A stretch of DNA of 64,000 nt, from positions 62,001 to 126,000 of the forward strand of contig DASXUX010000109.1 in NCBI GenBank assembly GCA_036504595.1, written 5' to 3'. The notes beneath the pieces are model-generated. The model saw nothing but the letters and a program-made list of their open reading frames with translations. It had not been told where the DNA came from and did not search any database. The DNA comes from DASXUX01 sp036504595 (lineage in GTDB: Bacteria; Planctomycetota; SZUA-567; H5-PLA8). Position 1 is the first letter of the stretch; the number at the start of each line of letters is the position of its first letter. A program made the translations under genes and the position numbers. This document shows positions 42,247 to 51,179 of this stretch, piece by piece.

Positions 42247-43656
42247 ATGGCGAACACTCAAGTCCGAGAGATTCTGGCTGGCAAAGTCCCGGTGGACAGC
42301 GCCGTCACCGTTAGCGGTTGGGTGCGCACGCGCCGGGACAGCAAGGCGGGCGTGAGCTTCATCCATCTGCACGACGGATCCTGCTTCGATCCGATCCAGG
42401 TCGTCGCGCCAAACACGCTGCCGAACTATCAGAGCGAGGTGCTCAAACTCACGTCTGGCGCGTCCTGCACGGTCACCGGCAAACTCGTGAAGTCGCTCGG
42501 CCAAGGCCAGGCCTTTGAAGTCCAGGCCGAGAGCGTGACCGTGCACGGCTACGTGGACGATCCCGAGACATACCCCATTCAGCCCAAGAAGCACAGCTAC
42601 GAGTACCTCCGCCAAGTCGCGCACTTGCGCCCGCGAACCAATTCGTTCGGCGCCGTCACGCGCGTGCGGCATTGCCTCGCGATGGCGATTCATCGCTACT
42701 TCCACGAACACGGCTTCTTCTGGGTTCACACGCCGATCATCACCGCCAGCGACTGCGAAGGCGCCGGCGCGATGTTCCGTGTCTCCACGCTGGACGTGGT
42801 CAATTCAAGCAAACTCCCGCGCACACCCGACGGCCGCACGGATTTCACGCAGGACTTCTTCGGCAAGGAAGCCTTCCTGACCGTCTCGGGCCAGCTCAAC
42901 GTTGAAACGTATTGCATGGCCCTTTCGCGCGTGTACACGTTCGGGCCCACGTTCCGCGCCGAGAACAGCAACACCGCTCGCCACCTGGCCGAATTTTGGA
43001 TGATCGAACCCGAACTCGCATTCGCCGACATCAATGGCGACGCCGATCTGGCCGAAGACTTCCTGAAGTACGTTTTGAAAGCGCTGCTCACCGAACGCCC
43101 CGATGACATGAAATTCTTTGCCGACCGTGTGGACAAGGAATGCATCACGCGCGCCGAGCAGGTCGTCAGCCAGAGCTTCGAGCGCATGAGCTACACCGAC
43201 GCGATTGCCGCGCTTGAAAAGTCCGGCAAGAAATTCGAATTCCCCGTGAAGTGGGGCTGCGACATGCAGTCCGAACACGAGCGCTATTTGACCGAAGAGT
43301 ACGCTAAGCGCCCCGTCATCGTCATGCACTATCCGAAGGAGATCAAAGCCTTCTACATGCGCATGAATGAGGACGGCAAAACCGTCGCCGCGATGGACGT
43401 CCTCGCCCCCGGCATCGGTGAAATCATCGGCGGCTCGCAGCGCGAAGAACGCCTCGACATGCTCGACAAACGCCTGGACGAGATGAAGCTGAACAAGGCT
43501 TCATATTGGTGGTATCGCGACCTGCGCAGATACGGCACCGTCCCGCACTGCGGCTTCGGCCTGGGCTTCGAGCGCCTCATTCAATACGTGACGGGCATGG
43601 CCAACATCCGCGATGTGATCCCGTACCCGCGCGCGCCGGGGCAGGCGGAATTCTAA
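42247..43656 (+). CDS. asnS: Asparaginyl-tRNA synthetase
   Basis: AsnRS charges tRNA-Asn directly. The 469-residue protein has the N-terminal OB fold (VTVSGWVRTRRDSKAGVSFI) and the class II catalytic core with FFWVHTPIITASDCEGAGAM, FGPTFRAENSNTARHLAEFW and the final motif 3 GCGLGFERL-like CGFGLGFERLIQYVTGM. Because asnS is present, the gatB product elsewhere in the window is more likely needed for Gln-tRNA than for Asn-tRNA. The ATG at 42247 is 31 nt past a heptamer repeat element. Confidence 0.97.
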   Translation: MANTQVREILAGKVPVDSAVTVSGWVRTRRDSKAGVSFIHLHDGSCFDPIQVVAPNTLPNYQSEVLKLTSGASCTVTGKLVKSLGQGQAFEVQAESVTVHGYVDDPETYPIQPKKHSYEYLRQVAHLRPRTNSFGAVTRVRHCLAMAIHRYFHEHGFFWVHTPIITASDCEGAGAMFRVSTLDVVNSSKLPRTPDGRTDFTQDFFGKEAFLTVSGQLNVETYCMALSRVYTFGPTFRAENSNTARHLAEFWMIEPELAFADINGDADLAEDFLKYVLKALLTERPDDMKFFADRVDKECITRAEQVVSQSFERMSYTDAIAALEKSGKKFEFPVKWGCDMQSEHERYLTEEYAKRPVIVMHYPKEIKAFYMRMNEDGKTVAAMDVLAPGIGEIIGGSQREERLDMLDKRLDEMKLNKASYWWYRDLRRYGTVPHCGFGLGFERLIQYVTGMANIRDVIPYPRAPGQAEF

Positions 43657-44109
43657 GTGCTGAGTGTTGAGGAACGTCGCGCTCCGGTTCCCCTCTCGCC
43701 CCGCGAGGGACAGAGGTTAGGGGTGATGGGGCTTGGCTTGCATGAAATCGAAAGCACGAGCGTTTCTCTTGGCCGTTTGCCTCGCCCCGTCCAGTCCGCT
43801 TCGCGCCCGTGCCTTCGTCCTGACGCGCGAGCTACGGAGCTACGGGGACGCACCACCGATCAGTCGAACCGCGCGCAAATCTCTTCAATCTGCGTCCCTT
43901 TCGCCTTCGCCCGAGCCCACTCCTCCGGCTCCCGCTCCCATTTCTGCGTGAGACTAATCCGTTCTCCTTCCCCTTTCCGTTCTCCGTGCCCTCTGTGACC
44001 TCTGTGTCTGTGTTGAAGTCGTGGCTTTTCACCTTTCCCGCTCCTGCCTCCCGCCTCCGCTGTTTCTCCCCGTCTCCCCGTCCCCCCGTCCCCCCGTCCT
44101 GCCTTCCAC
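43657..44109. other. 450-nt spacer with repeats and a possible gene remnant
   Basis: The spacer holds a C-rich hairpin repeat (43686-43728), a nonamer array (43980-44016) and a run of 8-nt CCCCGTCC units (about 44070-44100). Between them the minus strand contains a short protein-like tail described in the next entry. Nothing else is recognised. Confidence 0.55.
43860..43961 (-). pseudogene. Possible C-terminal remnant of a gene
   Basis: On the minus strand the reading RISLTQKWEREPEEWARAKA, continued by KGTQIEEICARFD and a TGA, looks like the C-terminal end of a real helical protein. Upstream it dissolves into the repeat at 43980. No start or longer frame is found, so it may be a broken or repeat-disrupted gene. 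Confidence 0.25.
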
Positions 44110-44586
44110 TCACTCCACCACGTTCCGTATAATCCGCTCCGCCCGGCTTTTTGGGCCGTCGAGCGCCTCCGCGGTATCCCGGTGAGCGTCCAGGACGCTT
44201 TCGCGGTTGAAGTAAACGCCGCCCACGATCAGCAGAACGATTCCGCCGGCAAAGACCCAGTACGCACCGCTGCTGCGATCGGAGGCCAGCCGGTTCGTCT
44301 CGGGCTTGTTGGGCAAATACACGACATCCACTTTGCCGCCTTCTGGCAGAGCCCACTCCGGCGCGACGAATGCGCCGCCTTTGACTGTTTCGCCTTTGGG
44401 ATCTTCAAACTGGTAAGCCAGCTCGATGTTCACGACTTTCTGGTTTTTGACTCTGGCCCACGCATTCATCACATCCGCCTTGGCCGGCTTGCCCCAGATT
44501 CGCAAACGCACGTCTTTCTGAATTATGAAAAAACCGATGAACGTCAGCAGCAATCCAAATCCGACCAGCTTGAAGCTCGTAGGCAT
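44110..44586 (-). CDS. DUF3592-like membrane protein
   Basis: This 158-residue protein has two membrane helices (KLVGFGLLLTFIGFFIIQ near the start and YWVFAGGIVLLIVGGVYF near residue 112). Between them is an extracytoplasmic beta region with the DUF3592-like pattern VNIELAYQFEDPKGETVKGG then VDVVYLPNKPETNRL. A charged cytoplasmic tail ends it. The function of the family is unknown. It is oriented away from the next gene. Confidence 0.72.
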   Translation of the reverse strand: MPTSFKLVGFGLLLTFIGFFIIQKDVRLRIWGKPAKADVMNAWARVKNQKVVNIELAYQFEDPKGETVKGGAFVAPEWALPEGGKVDVVYLPNKPETNRLASDRSSGAYWVFAGGIVLLIVGGVYFNRESVLDAHRDTAEALDGPKSRAERIIRNVVE

Positions 44587-44719
44587 ACCTTCTCTCCTTC
44601 TGCAGAGTGACCCAATGATGATACAGATCTTTGCAGACTACCCAGCGCGGCTCAGAACGCCAGCGCGCGCCGGTGTATTACTCCTGAGTGTTTGCCTTCT
44701 CATACGACTGGGGCCCTTC

Positions 44720-45931
44720 ATGATGAAACGCACACATTCCGTCATTTTTCTTGTCGCGCTGTCCACCGCCTTCCTTCTTTCCGCCGCCGAACCCACAACC
44801 ATTCGCCCCGATCCCGCCTTCGTCGAAAGCGTCGCGAAGCTCATCGACGAGTGCTTGACCGAGATGGCGGAGAAAACGTCCGACAAAGACACGCAATATT
44901 ACGAGAAAGGCGTTTGGCATCTCTCCAACGGCGACCCGCTCTGGGCCTGCGGCGGTCCGGCGACGGCGGCGGCTGTGCTGTGGAACTATCGCCAGAAGCA
45001 TGCCGAAAAACTCGACGCTACGGGAAAGGCCCGCCAGGAATGGCTGCACCGCGTTTCTGTTGAAACCTTCGATCACGCGATCAGCGTCATGTACAACGCG
45101 GATTTCACGCTCAAACAGAAGCCGAGCGTCGAATCCGGTTTCTTCACGCTCGCGCTGGGCAACACGTACCTGGAATTGCGCGAGTCGCTCGACGAAGCCA
45201 CGCGCAAACGCTGGCTGGACGCGCTGGTCGGCGACGTAAAGGAGCTGATCAAGACCGGCGATTTGCCCAATCCCGAAGCCAAAGGCTGGAAGGCGACCGA
45301 CGGCTGGACGACGAACGGCAACGTAGAGCTCTGCGAATGCGAGCTGCTCAACCTCGCCTGGAAAGCCACCGGGGACCAGAAATACAAAGACCTGTTCGAG
45401 ACGCAGTTCAAGCACACTCTGGAACCCGACCCGCAGCGTTGGAAGGGCTACGGCCTTTTCTACCTGAAGAAGCCCACGCGCGAAGACGGATCGGACGGCG
45501 CGGGCTACCTGGCCGAAGCCGAACAGGAACCCGGTTTCGACAAGGACTATACGCATTTTCAGCTCACGATTGCCAGCCGGCTGTACGTCCACTCCCGCGA
45601 CCCGCGCGTGCTGCGCCTGATGAATCTGTTCCTCGGCGCGTTGCTCCCGCTGGTGGATCAGAAGACATGGATCCTCGACGCGACCTACGGCAGCCGGCAC
45701 TCGTTGCATTTTCCGTTCTTCACCTGCGGCATGGCGACGACGGCGTGGCTTGGCAACCGCGCCGATCTGGCCCCGCTGATACCCGACCAATTCCAAAAAG
45801 CCACGCAGCCCTTCTATTGGGGCAACGCCAAACAGAATTGGGGCAACCCGGGCGCCTATCGCGGCTACGGAGCGGATCTCGCCGTGTTCCTGCAAGCCGC
45901 GCTGCTGCTTGAATCAGAACCGCACCCGTAA
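44720..45931 (+). CDS. Secreted alpha/alpha-toroid-like protein
   Basis: This 403-residue protein has a signal peptide (KRTHSVIFLVALSTAFLLSA) and helical repeats with aromatic and acidic patches (VWHLSNGDPLWACGGPATAA, TDGWTTNGNVELCECELLNL). The pattern fits an (alpha/alpha) barrel as in glycoside hydrolases or polysaccharide lyases, with EDGSDGAGYLAEAEQ as a likely active-site loop. The family cannot be fixed by eye. The stop is followed within 5 nt by the AATCC-type hairpin. Confidence 0.65.
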   Translation: MMKRTHSVIFLVALSTAFLLSAAEPTTIRPDPAFVESVAKLIDECLTEMAEKTSDKDTQYYEKGVWHLSNGDPLWACGGPATAAAVLWNYRQKHAEKLDATGKARQEWLHRVSVETFDHAISVMYNADFTLKQKPSVESGFFTLALGNTYLELRESLDEATRKRWLDALVGDVKELIKTGDLPNPEAKGWKATDGWTTNGNVELCECELLNLAWKATGDQKYKDLFETQFKHTLEPDPQRWKGYGLFYLKKPTREDGSDGAGYLAEAEQEPGFDKDYTHFQLTIASRLYVHSRDPRVLRLMNLFLGALLPLVDQKTWILDATYGSRHSLHFPFFTCGMATTAWLGNRADLAPLIPDQFQKATQPFYWGNAKQNWGNPGAYRGYGADLAVFLQAALLLESEPHP

Positions 45932-46267
45932 AGTGGCGCAATCCTTCCGGATTGCGCGCCGTTGTGGGGCAGGCTGTCCAGCCTGCCAGTTCGTTCCGTA
46001 GTGCGGGCGTCTCGCCCGCTGCCGTTCTCCCTTCTTCCTCGCGAGGAGAGAGGAGGGGTGAGGGAGTGCTTCGTATTCCTCCCTCCTCCCGTTTCCAAAT
46101 TGAAAACCCGTTCCGTTCGGCAACCGGATCGTCCCCATCCATAATCCAAGTATTGGCGTGGCAAATGCTGCCGAGGGAATTCCGACAGTGACGTGTATGC
46201 ACGCGCCAGGCGGGCTTTCGTGACCTCTAAAGAATGTGGGCGCGCTACGACCCCGGAGGATAACGCG
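45932..46267. repeat. 336-nt spacer with hairpins and repeats
   Basis: No gene is found. The spacer begins with the 9-bp perfect hairpin GCGCAATCC/GGATTGCGC (45936-45957). A CAGGCTG/CAGCCTG pair, a GCGGGCG/CGCCCGC pair near 46003-46020 and a C-rich hairpin repeat (46027-46071) follow. The DoxX promoter is probably in the last 100 nt. Confidence 0.6.
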
Positions 46268-46690
46268 ATGAACATGGATCGAGCCCGACAGATCACGCAT
46301 TTTCTGCTGCGCGTCGTCACGGGGCTGCTGTTCCTGCAAGTCGGCGGAATGAAACTCTTCGATTGGTTCGGCGGCATTCCCGCTCAACTCGGCGGCCACC
46401 CGGCGTTCTTGTCACAGCATTGGATCGGCGGCGTGCTGGAGTTCTACGGCGGAACGGCCATCCTGCTGGGATTCCTCACGCAACCGGTCGCCTTCATCCT
46501 TTCCGGCGAGATGGCCGTCGCGTACTTCCAGTTTCATCAGCCCAACGGTTTCTGGCCGATTCAGAATCACGGCGAGCCCGCCGTGCTGTTCTGTTTCATC
46601 TTTCTGTTCTTCGCGGTTCACGGCGCAGGCGATTGGAGCTTGGACGCGATCATCCGAAGAAAATGTCCGCGGCGGCAAGCATCGCAATAG
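46268..46690 (+). CDS. DoxX-family membrane protein
   Basis: This 140-residue protein has four membrane helices and the DoxX opening RITHFLLRVVTGLLF-like sequence with LQVGGMKLFDWFGG, then GGVLEFYGGTAILLGFLTQP and FQFHQPNGFWPIQNHGEPAV. DoxX relatives are linked to redox or oxidative-stress membrane complexes; the exact role is unknown. GGAGGATAACGCG before the ATG is a good ribosome-binding site. The next gene starts 61 nt downstream on the same strand. Confidence 0.9.
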   Translation: MNMDRARQITHFLLRVVTGLLFLQVGGMKLFDWFGGIPAQLGGHPAFLSQHWIGGVLEFYGGTAILLGFLTQPVAFILSGEMAVAYFQFHQPNGFWPIQNHGEPAVLFCFIFLFFAVHGAGDWSLDAIIRRKCPRRQASQ

Positions 46691-46751
46691 TCGGCGCGCT
46701 TGCATGCAGAAGACTCGATGCGTTCTGTAACGAGTAAAGGAGACGAGGAGG

Positions 46752-48125
46752 ATGGCCAAAGCAAAGAAGTCTGCCGCTCGGGAGATCGTCGTCACGCGCC
46801 TGCTGGACGCCCCGCGGCAACGCGTCTGGGAGGCGTTGACGGACCCCAAGCAACTCGAGTCCTGGTGGGGGCCGATCGGCTTCAAGACCGTCACGGACGA
46901 AATCGCGATCAAGCCCGGCGGGTTCTGGCGGCATACGATGATCGGCCCCGACGGCGCCGAGTATCCGAATATGACCGTGTTCAAGGAGGTCGTGAAGCCC
47001 AAGCGCATCGTCTACGTCAACGGCGGCGGCCGCAAGGGAGGTCCGGGCACACATTTTCGCGCGACGTGGACGCTTGAGGCGTCAGGAGCCAAGACGGAAC
47101 TGACAATTCGTCTCGTTTTCGACACGCCGAAGGAACGCAACTTCGTCATTAAAGAGTTCGGCGCGCTCGAGGGCGGCAAGCAGACGTTGGCGCGCCTTGC
47201 CGAGCATCTCGCCACGCATCCCGCCTTCGAACTCCTGATCGAACGCGTCATCAATGCGCCGCGCGAGCGCGTCTTCGAGGCTTGGACCAACCCTGAGCGA
47301 CTGGCGCAGTGGTTCGCGCCCAAGCCGTTCCAGTTAATCGTCAAGAAGATGAACTTTCGCCCCGGCGGCAAGTTCAACATGTCGATGCGCGGGCCTGACG
47401 GATCCAACTTCCCCTTCACGGGAACGTACCGCGAAATTGTCCCGCCGGAGAAGCTCGTGTGGACCGGCGAGTTCACGAGCGGCCCGGCCGATCAGATCAC
47501 CACAGCGGTAACGTTCGACGCGCGCGGGCAGCAGACGCGAATTCATGCCCAACAGACTTTTCACGTCATGACGCCTGAAATTGAGCACGCGACGAAAGGC
47601 GCCAAGCAGGGCTGGACGATGACGCTCGACCAGTTGGACGCGTTCTGCTCGGGCGCACGCCAGATCGACCGCGTTGAGAAGCGCGTCGAATTGAAAGCGC
47701 CGCCGTCAAGGGTTTGGCGTGCGCTGACGGATCATCGGGAGTTTGGCAAGTGGTTCCGTGTGGCGATCGACGGCCCCTTTGAGCCCGGCCAGATTTCGCG
47801 CGGGCGCATCACCTATCCTGGTTACGAGCACGTCAAATGGGAGGTTGTGGTGAAGCAACTGCAGTCCGAGCGGCGTTTCTCGTTCACCTGGCATCCCTAC
47901 CCCATCGATCCCAAAGCCGATTATTCAAACGAGACGTCCACGCTCGTTGAATTCACTCTGAAGAAGACAAAGAAAGGCACGCTGCTGACCGTCACCGAAT
48001 CCGGCTTCGACCAGCTCCCCGCCGCTCGCCGCCCCGAAGCCTTCCGAGCCAACGCCGCCGGCTGGACCGAACAGATGAAAAACATCGAGCGGCATCTACT
48101 GTCTAGACAGAAACGACAGCGGTGA
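46752..48125 (+). CDS. Triple SRPBCC (AHSA1-like) domain protein
   Basis: The 457-residue protein has three tandem START-like AHSA1 domains. Each begins with a helix-turn block: REIVVTRLLDAPRQRVWEAL (about residue 10), FELLIERVINAPRERVFEAW (about 158) and RVEKRVELKAPPSRVWRALT (about 310). Each continues with a strand pattern and a C-terminal helix (for example TESGFDQLPAARRPEAFRAN). AHSA1-type domains bind hydrophobic ligands or help Hsp90-type chaperones in eukaryotes; bacterial ones are usually single. The fused arrangement suggests gene duplication. It follows the DoxX gene in the same direction. Confidence 0.9.
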   Translation: MAKAKKSAAREIVVTRLLDAPRQRVWEALTDPKQLESWWGPIGFKTVTDEIAIKPGGFWRHTMIGPDGAEYPNMTVFKEVVKPKRIVYVNGGGRKGGPGTHFRATWTLEASGAKTELTIRLVFDTPKERNFVIKEFGALEGGKQTLARLAEHLATHPAFELLIERVINAPRERVFEAWTNPERLAQWFAPKPFQLIVKKMNFRPGGKFNMSMRGPDGSNFPFTGTYREIVPPEKLVWTGEFTSGPADQITTAVTFDARGQQTRIHAQQTFHVMTPEIEHATKGAKQGWTMTLDQLDAFCSGARQIDRVEKRVELKAPPSRVWRALTDHREFGKWFRVAIDGPFEPGQISRGRITYPGYEHVKWEVVVKQLQSERRFSFTWHPYPIDPKADYSNETSTLVEFTLKKTKKGTLLTVTESGFDQLPAARRPEAFRANAAGWTEQMKNIERHLLSRQKRQR

Positions 48126-48181
48126 GCCTTCTTGTGAGGAAGACTGGATTGTGACACATTAAAGCGCGCGAGACGCTCGCA

Positions 48182-48418
48182 CTACTCGTCCTTGGCCAAC
48201 AGCCGCTCCAGTTCACTCACTTTCTCGCGTATTTCCCGAAGTTTGGTTCGGACCGCGCGCGAAACACTCGCCCCGTCCGCTGCTTTCTGCTTGTCGGGAA
48301 CGAGATAGACACGAGGGCGCTTCGCTATCCGGCCCGCGTACTTCCCGCGGACCATACTCGTGAAGTCGTATTCCTGCAGCATGTCTGAATCGTTAGTGCG
48401 CTGTCTAGCCTTCTTCAT
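48182..48418 (-). CDS. Small conserved hypothetical protein (antitoxin-like)
   Basis: This 78-residue basic protein contains DMLQEYDFTSMVRGKYAGRI, a block seen in small conserved bacterial proteins of unknown role that often lie beside toxin-like genes. The C-terminus is a charged helix (VRTKLREIREKVSELERLLA). The start overlaps the end of the membrane protein gene by 4 nt (ATGA). An antitoxin role is possible but unsupported by a recognisable toxin. Confidence 0.65.
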   Translation of the reverse strand: MKKARQRTNDSDMLQEYDFTSMVRGKYAGRIAKRPRVYLVPDKQKAADGASVSRAVRTKLREIREKVSELERLLAKDE

Positions 48419-49353
48419 ATCGCCTCCGCGTGGCTCGTCGCTCCCGCCTCGACCAGAGCTTCTATTCGTCTCGGGCGCCCCGCAATCTTTACGGTGCTTG
48501 CATCGAACCCCTCGGCGCCAAGCAATTCTCTTACTTCAGTCATCGCAATCCATGGATACTCGATCGTGTAATAGCTAACAACTGACATGAGCGCGAAAGC
48601 CACCAATGCCACAATTCCGAACGGCACGCTCATCAAAAGCAGCCCATAGGCCCATTCACCGGAAGTTGACGCCTGAAAACCTCCAAACGCGCGAACTCCG
48701 TAAGCAACGACGCCCATCGCGATCAGCAGCGCCCCACACGCCTTGAGCAGAAGCGCGTGGTTCATGCATCGCCGAAGACCTTCGGCACACATTTCGCACA
48801 AAGGGGCTTCGACCTTCATCTGTGCGTAAATGTTCTTCTTCTCGATTACTCCTTCTGTAGCGGTCTGGCTTTGCCCGATGGCTTGGAATTGGTGCGTTAC
48901 TTTCGATATTCCACATCGCGTACAGTTTGCGCTATGCCCCTGCACACCAATTTTGCGCCAGCGCCCACCAAGTTCCGCAAAGCTGATTTGCAGCCCATCA
49001 GCAGAGGACTGAATCTTCTTTTGCGCATCCTTCAGTATAGGCGGGTTGAACATCCAACCCCACGCGACATGCGCTATCCACAAAAACAACAGCGAGGGAA
49101 GAAGCATAAGGTCAAGCACGATCGGCGAGATCAGAAAAAGACCAACCACAAGGACAACCCACGCTGCTAACAGTATCCACTTACGGCGCATCACTGCTGC
49201 GGCTGCGACTTCGAGGTCAGCCTTGCAGGACTCGCAGGAATAAACCAGTGTCCGATGAACCTCATGCGCATTCTTGGCCTTGGCTGTGCCAATGATGCCC
49301 TGCTGGTATAGCGCTGGTCGCGCGCAAAACATGCAGCCAGGAGTCATTTCCAT
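48415..49353 (-). CDS. Membrane protein with two Cys-pair (zinc-ribbon-like) sites
   Basis: This 312-residue protein starts with MEMTPGCMFCARPAL and a second pair in YSCESCKADL. These CxxC knuckles could hold a zinc. Two membrane segments follow (ILLAAWVVLVVGLFLISPIV; MLLPSLLFLWIAHVAWGWMF). A second knuckle pair comes next (CTRCGISK and APLCEMCAEGL), then two more helices (ALLLKACGALLIAMGVVAYG; LMSVPFGIVALVAFALMSVV). The ATG at 49353 has a strong AAGGAGG site. I know no family; the layout suggests a membrane redox or adaptor protein. Confidence 0.68.
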   Translation of the reverse strand: MEMTPGCMFCARPALYQQGIIGTAKAKNAHEVHRTLVYSCESCKADLEVAAAAVMRRKWILLAAWVVLVVGLFLISPIVLDLMLLPSLLFLWIAHVAWGWMFNPPILKDAQKKIQSSADGLQISFAELGGRWRKIGVQGHSANCTRCGISKVTHQFQAIGQSQTATEGVIEKKNIYAQMKVEAPLCEMCAEGLRRCMNHALLLKACGALLIAMGVVAYGVRAFGGFQASTSGEWAYGLLLMSVPFGIVALVAFALMSVVSYYTIEYPWIAMTEVRELLGAEGFDASTVKIAGRPRRIEALVEAGATSHAEAI

Positions 49354-49393
49354 CCTAGGGGCCTCCTTCCGATTCCTCAATCACTGCCGCCCG

Positions 49394-50884
49394 TCACTTG
49401 CGCAAAGCGCGAAGCTTCTTCTCCAGCATCGGCCGGAGCACCCCCGGATTTCCTTTGCCTTTGAACTCCGCCATGCACTTGCCGAAGATTGCGTTCACGA
49501 CGGCGTCTTTGCCGCCGACGTAATCGGCCACGAGCTTGGGGAATTTCGCCAGCACGTCGTCGATGACCTTCTCCACCTGCCCGGCGTCGGCCTCGATAAT
49601 CAGGTTCTCTGCCTTGGCGATCTCCAGAGCGCTCTTCTTGGTTTCGAGCATCTTCGGGAAAACGGTTTCCTTGGCGGCGACGCGGTTGATCTTCTTCTCA
49701 GTCTCCACCAGAGCGATCAACTCAGCGACGGCCGCCGGTTCCAGGCCGCACGTGTCGATCGTCAGCTTGCGCTCCTTTAAGATGCCCTGCAAATCGGCGG
49801 TGAGCCAGTTGGCGACCGTTTTTGGAGAGAGGGTAGCGCCGGCGTCCCTGCCGGCCGGCACGGAGGCCGGCACCACCTTCAAAACGGCTTCGAAGTAGTC
49901 GCCCATCGCCTTGTTGTCCGTCAGCACGCCGGCGTCGTATTCGCTAAGCTGGAATGCTTCCACATAGCGCTTCTTGCGTGCTTCGGGCAATTCACCTTGG
50001 CTGGCACTGATCATTGCGATCATCTCCGGGGTAATGGTAATGGGCGGAAGGTCGGGTTCGGGGAAGTAGCGATAGTCCGAAGCATCTTCTTTGCTGCGCA
50101 TGCTCCGGATTTCGCCGGTCTCGCCGTTGAACAGCCGCGTTTCCTGGCGCACGGTCCCGCCGCTGTCGTAAATCTTCGTCTGTTCGGCAGCCTCCGTGTT
50201 GATGGCCGCTTCCACGAAGCGGAATGAGTTCATGTTTTTGATTTCGCGCCGCGTGTTGAATTCTTTCTGACCGACAGGCCGGATCGAAACATTCGCGTCG
50301 CAGCGCAGCGAACCTTCCTGCATGTTGCAGTCGCAGACGCCGGTAAATTCCAGAATATGCGCGAGGGCTTCCATATACGCGCGAGCTTCGGCAGCCGAAC
50401 GCAGATCCGGCTCGCTGACGATTTCCAGCAGCGGCGTGCCGGCCCGGTTCAAATCGACGCCCGAGCCCCCGCCGTGTTCGTCGTGGACCAGCTTGCCAGC
50501 GTCCTCTTCCATGTGAATGCGCGTGATCCCAATCCGCCGCTCCACGCCATCAACCGTGATATCGAGATAGCCTTTCTTGGAGAACGGCAGGTCGTACTGG
50601 CTGATCTGATAGTTCTTCGGCAGATCGGGGTAGTAGTAATTTTTACGGTCGAATTTCGTAAAACCGATGATTTCGCAGTGCAGAGCCAGCGCCGCCTTTA
50701 ACGCGAATTCAAACGCCAGCGCATTCGGAACCGGCAGCGATCCGGGCAGCCCAAGGCAAACCGGGCAGACCTGCGTGTTGGGCGGCTGGCCAAACTGAGT
50801 TCCGCAGCCGCAAAACATCTTCGACTCGGTTCGCATCTGCGCGTGGACTTCTAATCCGATAACCGTTTCATACGTCGTTGCCAT
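49394..50884 (-). CDS. gatB: Aspartyl/glutamyl-tRNA amidotransferase subunit B
   Basis: GatB activates and amidates misacylated Glu-tRNA or Asp-tRNA with GatA and GatC. The 496-residue protein has the start TYETVIGLEVHAQMRTESKM, the zinc-type FCGCGTQFG, YYYPDLPKNYQISQYDLPFS, GITRIHMEEDAGKLVHDE and DCNMQEGSLRCDANVSIRPV. Between FEAVLKVV and SPKTVANWL lies an extra Ala/Gly-rich segment (PASVPAGRDAGATL, residues about 336-350). It is encoded by the same GC-rich repeat as in thrS (49833-49857). The ATG at 50884 fits the family start. gatA and gatC are not in the window. Confidence 0.96.
   Translation of the reverse strand: MATTYETVIGLEVHAQMRTESKMFCGCGTQFGQPPNTQVCPVCLGLPGSLPVPNALAFEFALKAALALHCEIIGFTKFDRKNYYYPDLPKNYQISQYDLPFSKKGYLDITVDGVERRIGITRIHMEEDAGKLVHDEHGGGSGVDLNRAGTPLLEIVSEPDLRSAAEARAYMEALAHILEFTGVCDCNMQEGSLRCDANVSIRPVGQKEFNTRREIKNMNSFRFVEAAINTEAAEQTKIYDSGGTVRQETRLFNGETGEIRSMRSKEDASDYRYFPEPDLPPITITPEMIAMISASQGELPEARKKRYVEAFQLSEYDAGVLTDNKAMGDYFEAVLKVVPASVPAGRDAGATLSPKTVANWLTADLQGILKERKLTIDTCGLEPAAVAELIALVETEKKINRVAAKETVFPKMLETKKSALEIAKAENLIIEADAGQVEKVIDDVLAKFPKLVADYVGGKDAVVNAIFGKCMAEFKGKGNPGVLRPMLEKKLRALRK
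49833..49857. repeat. GC-rich repeat inside gatB (shared with thrS)
   Basis: A 25-nt stretch starting GTAGCGCCGGCGTCCC lies in frame in gatB and differs from 29428-29452 in thrS at two positions by eye. The facing GGCCGGCACGGAGGCCGGC just after it adds a GC-rich inverted component. Confidence 0.75.
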
Positions 50885-50951
50885 GGACGATCTCATCCTT
50901 AAAAGGAGCCAACGAGTGCATAAGTTAATGCGCGAAGCCGGAAACGCAAAT

Positions 50952-51054
50952 TGGTGAGTGGTGAGTGGTGTCTGGTAGGTAGCCTGGTAGTCTGGTGCTC
51001 GGGGTTTGTGCGCCCTCCAGACGAACAGACACCACACACCAGACACCAAACACG
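50952..51054. repeat. Heptamer inverted repeat upstream of gatB
   Basis: Arm one has GGTGAGT, GGTGAGT, GGTGTCT, GGTAGTCT and GGTGCTC units (50953-51000). Arm two carries the complementary AGACACC and ACACACC units (51027-51054). The element lies between gatB and the next plus-strand gene and leaves about 295 nt free of genes. Confidence 0.75.
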
Positions 51055-51179
51055 TTTCTTGATAAGGCTTTCCCCCGAAAAGAGGTCCACACTGTCGAGG
51101 CTTACAGTTTCCATCGATTGACAGGACCGCGCATGTTACTAGAATCGGCTCCTTACTTTAGCGGGAACGGAGAGCGGCC

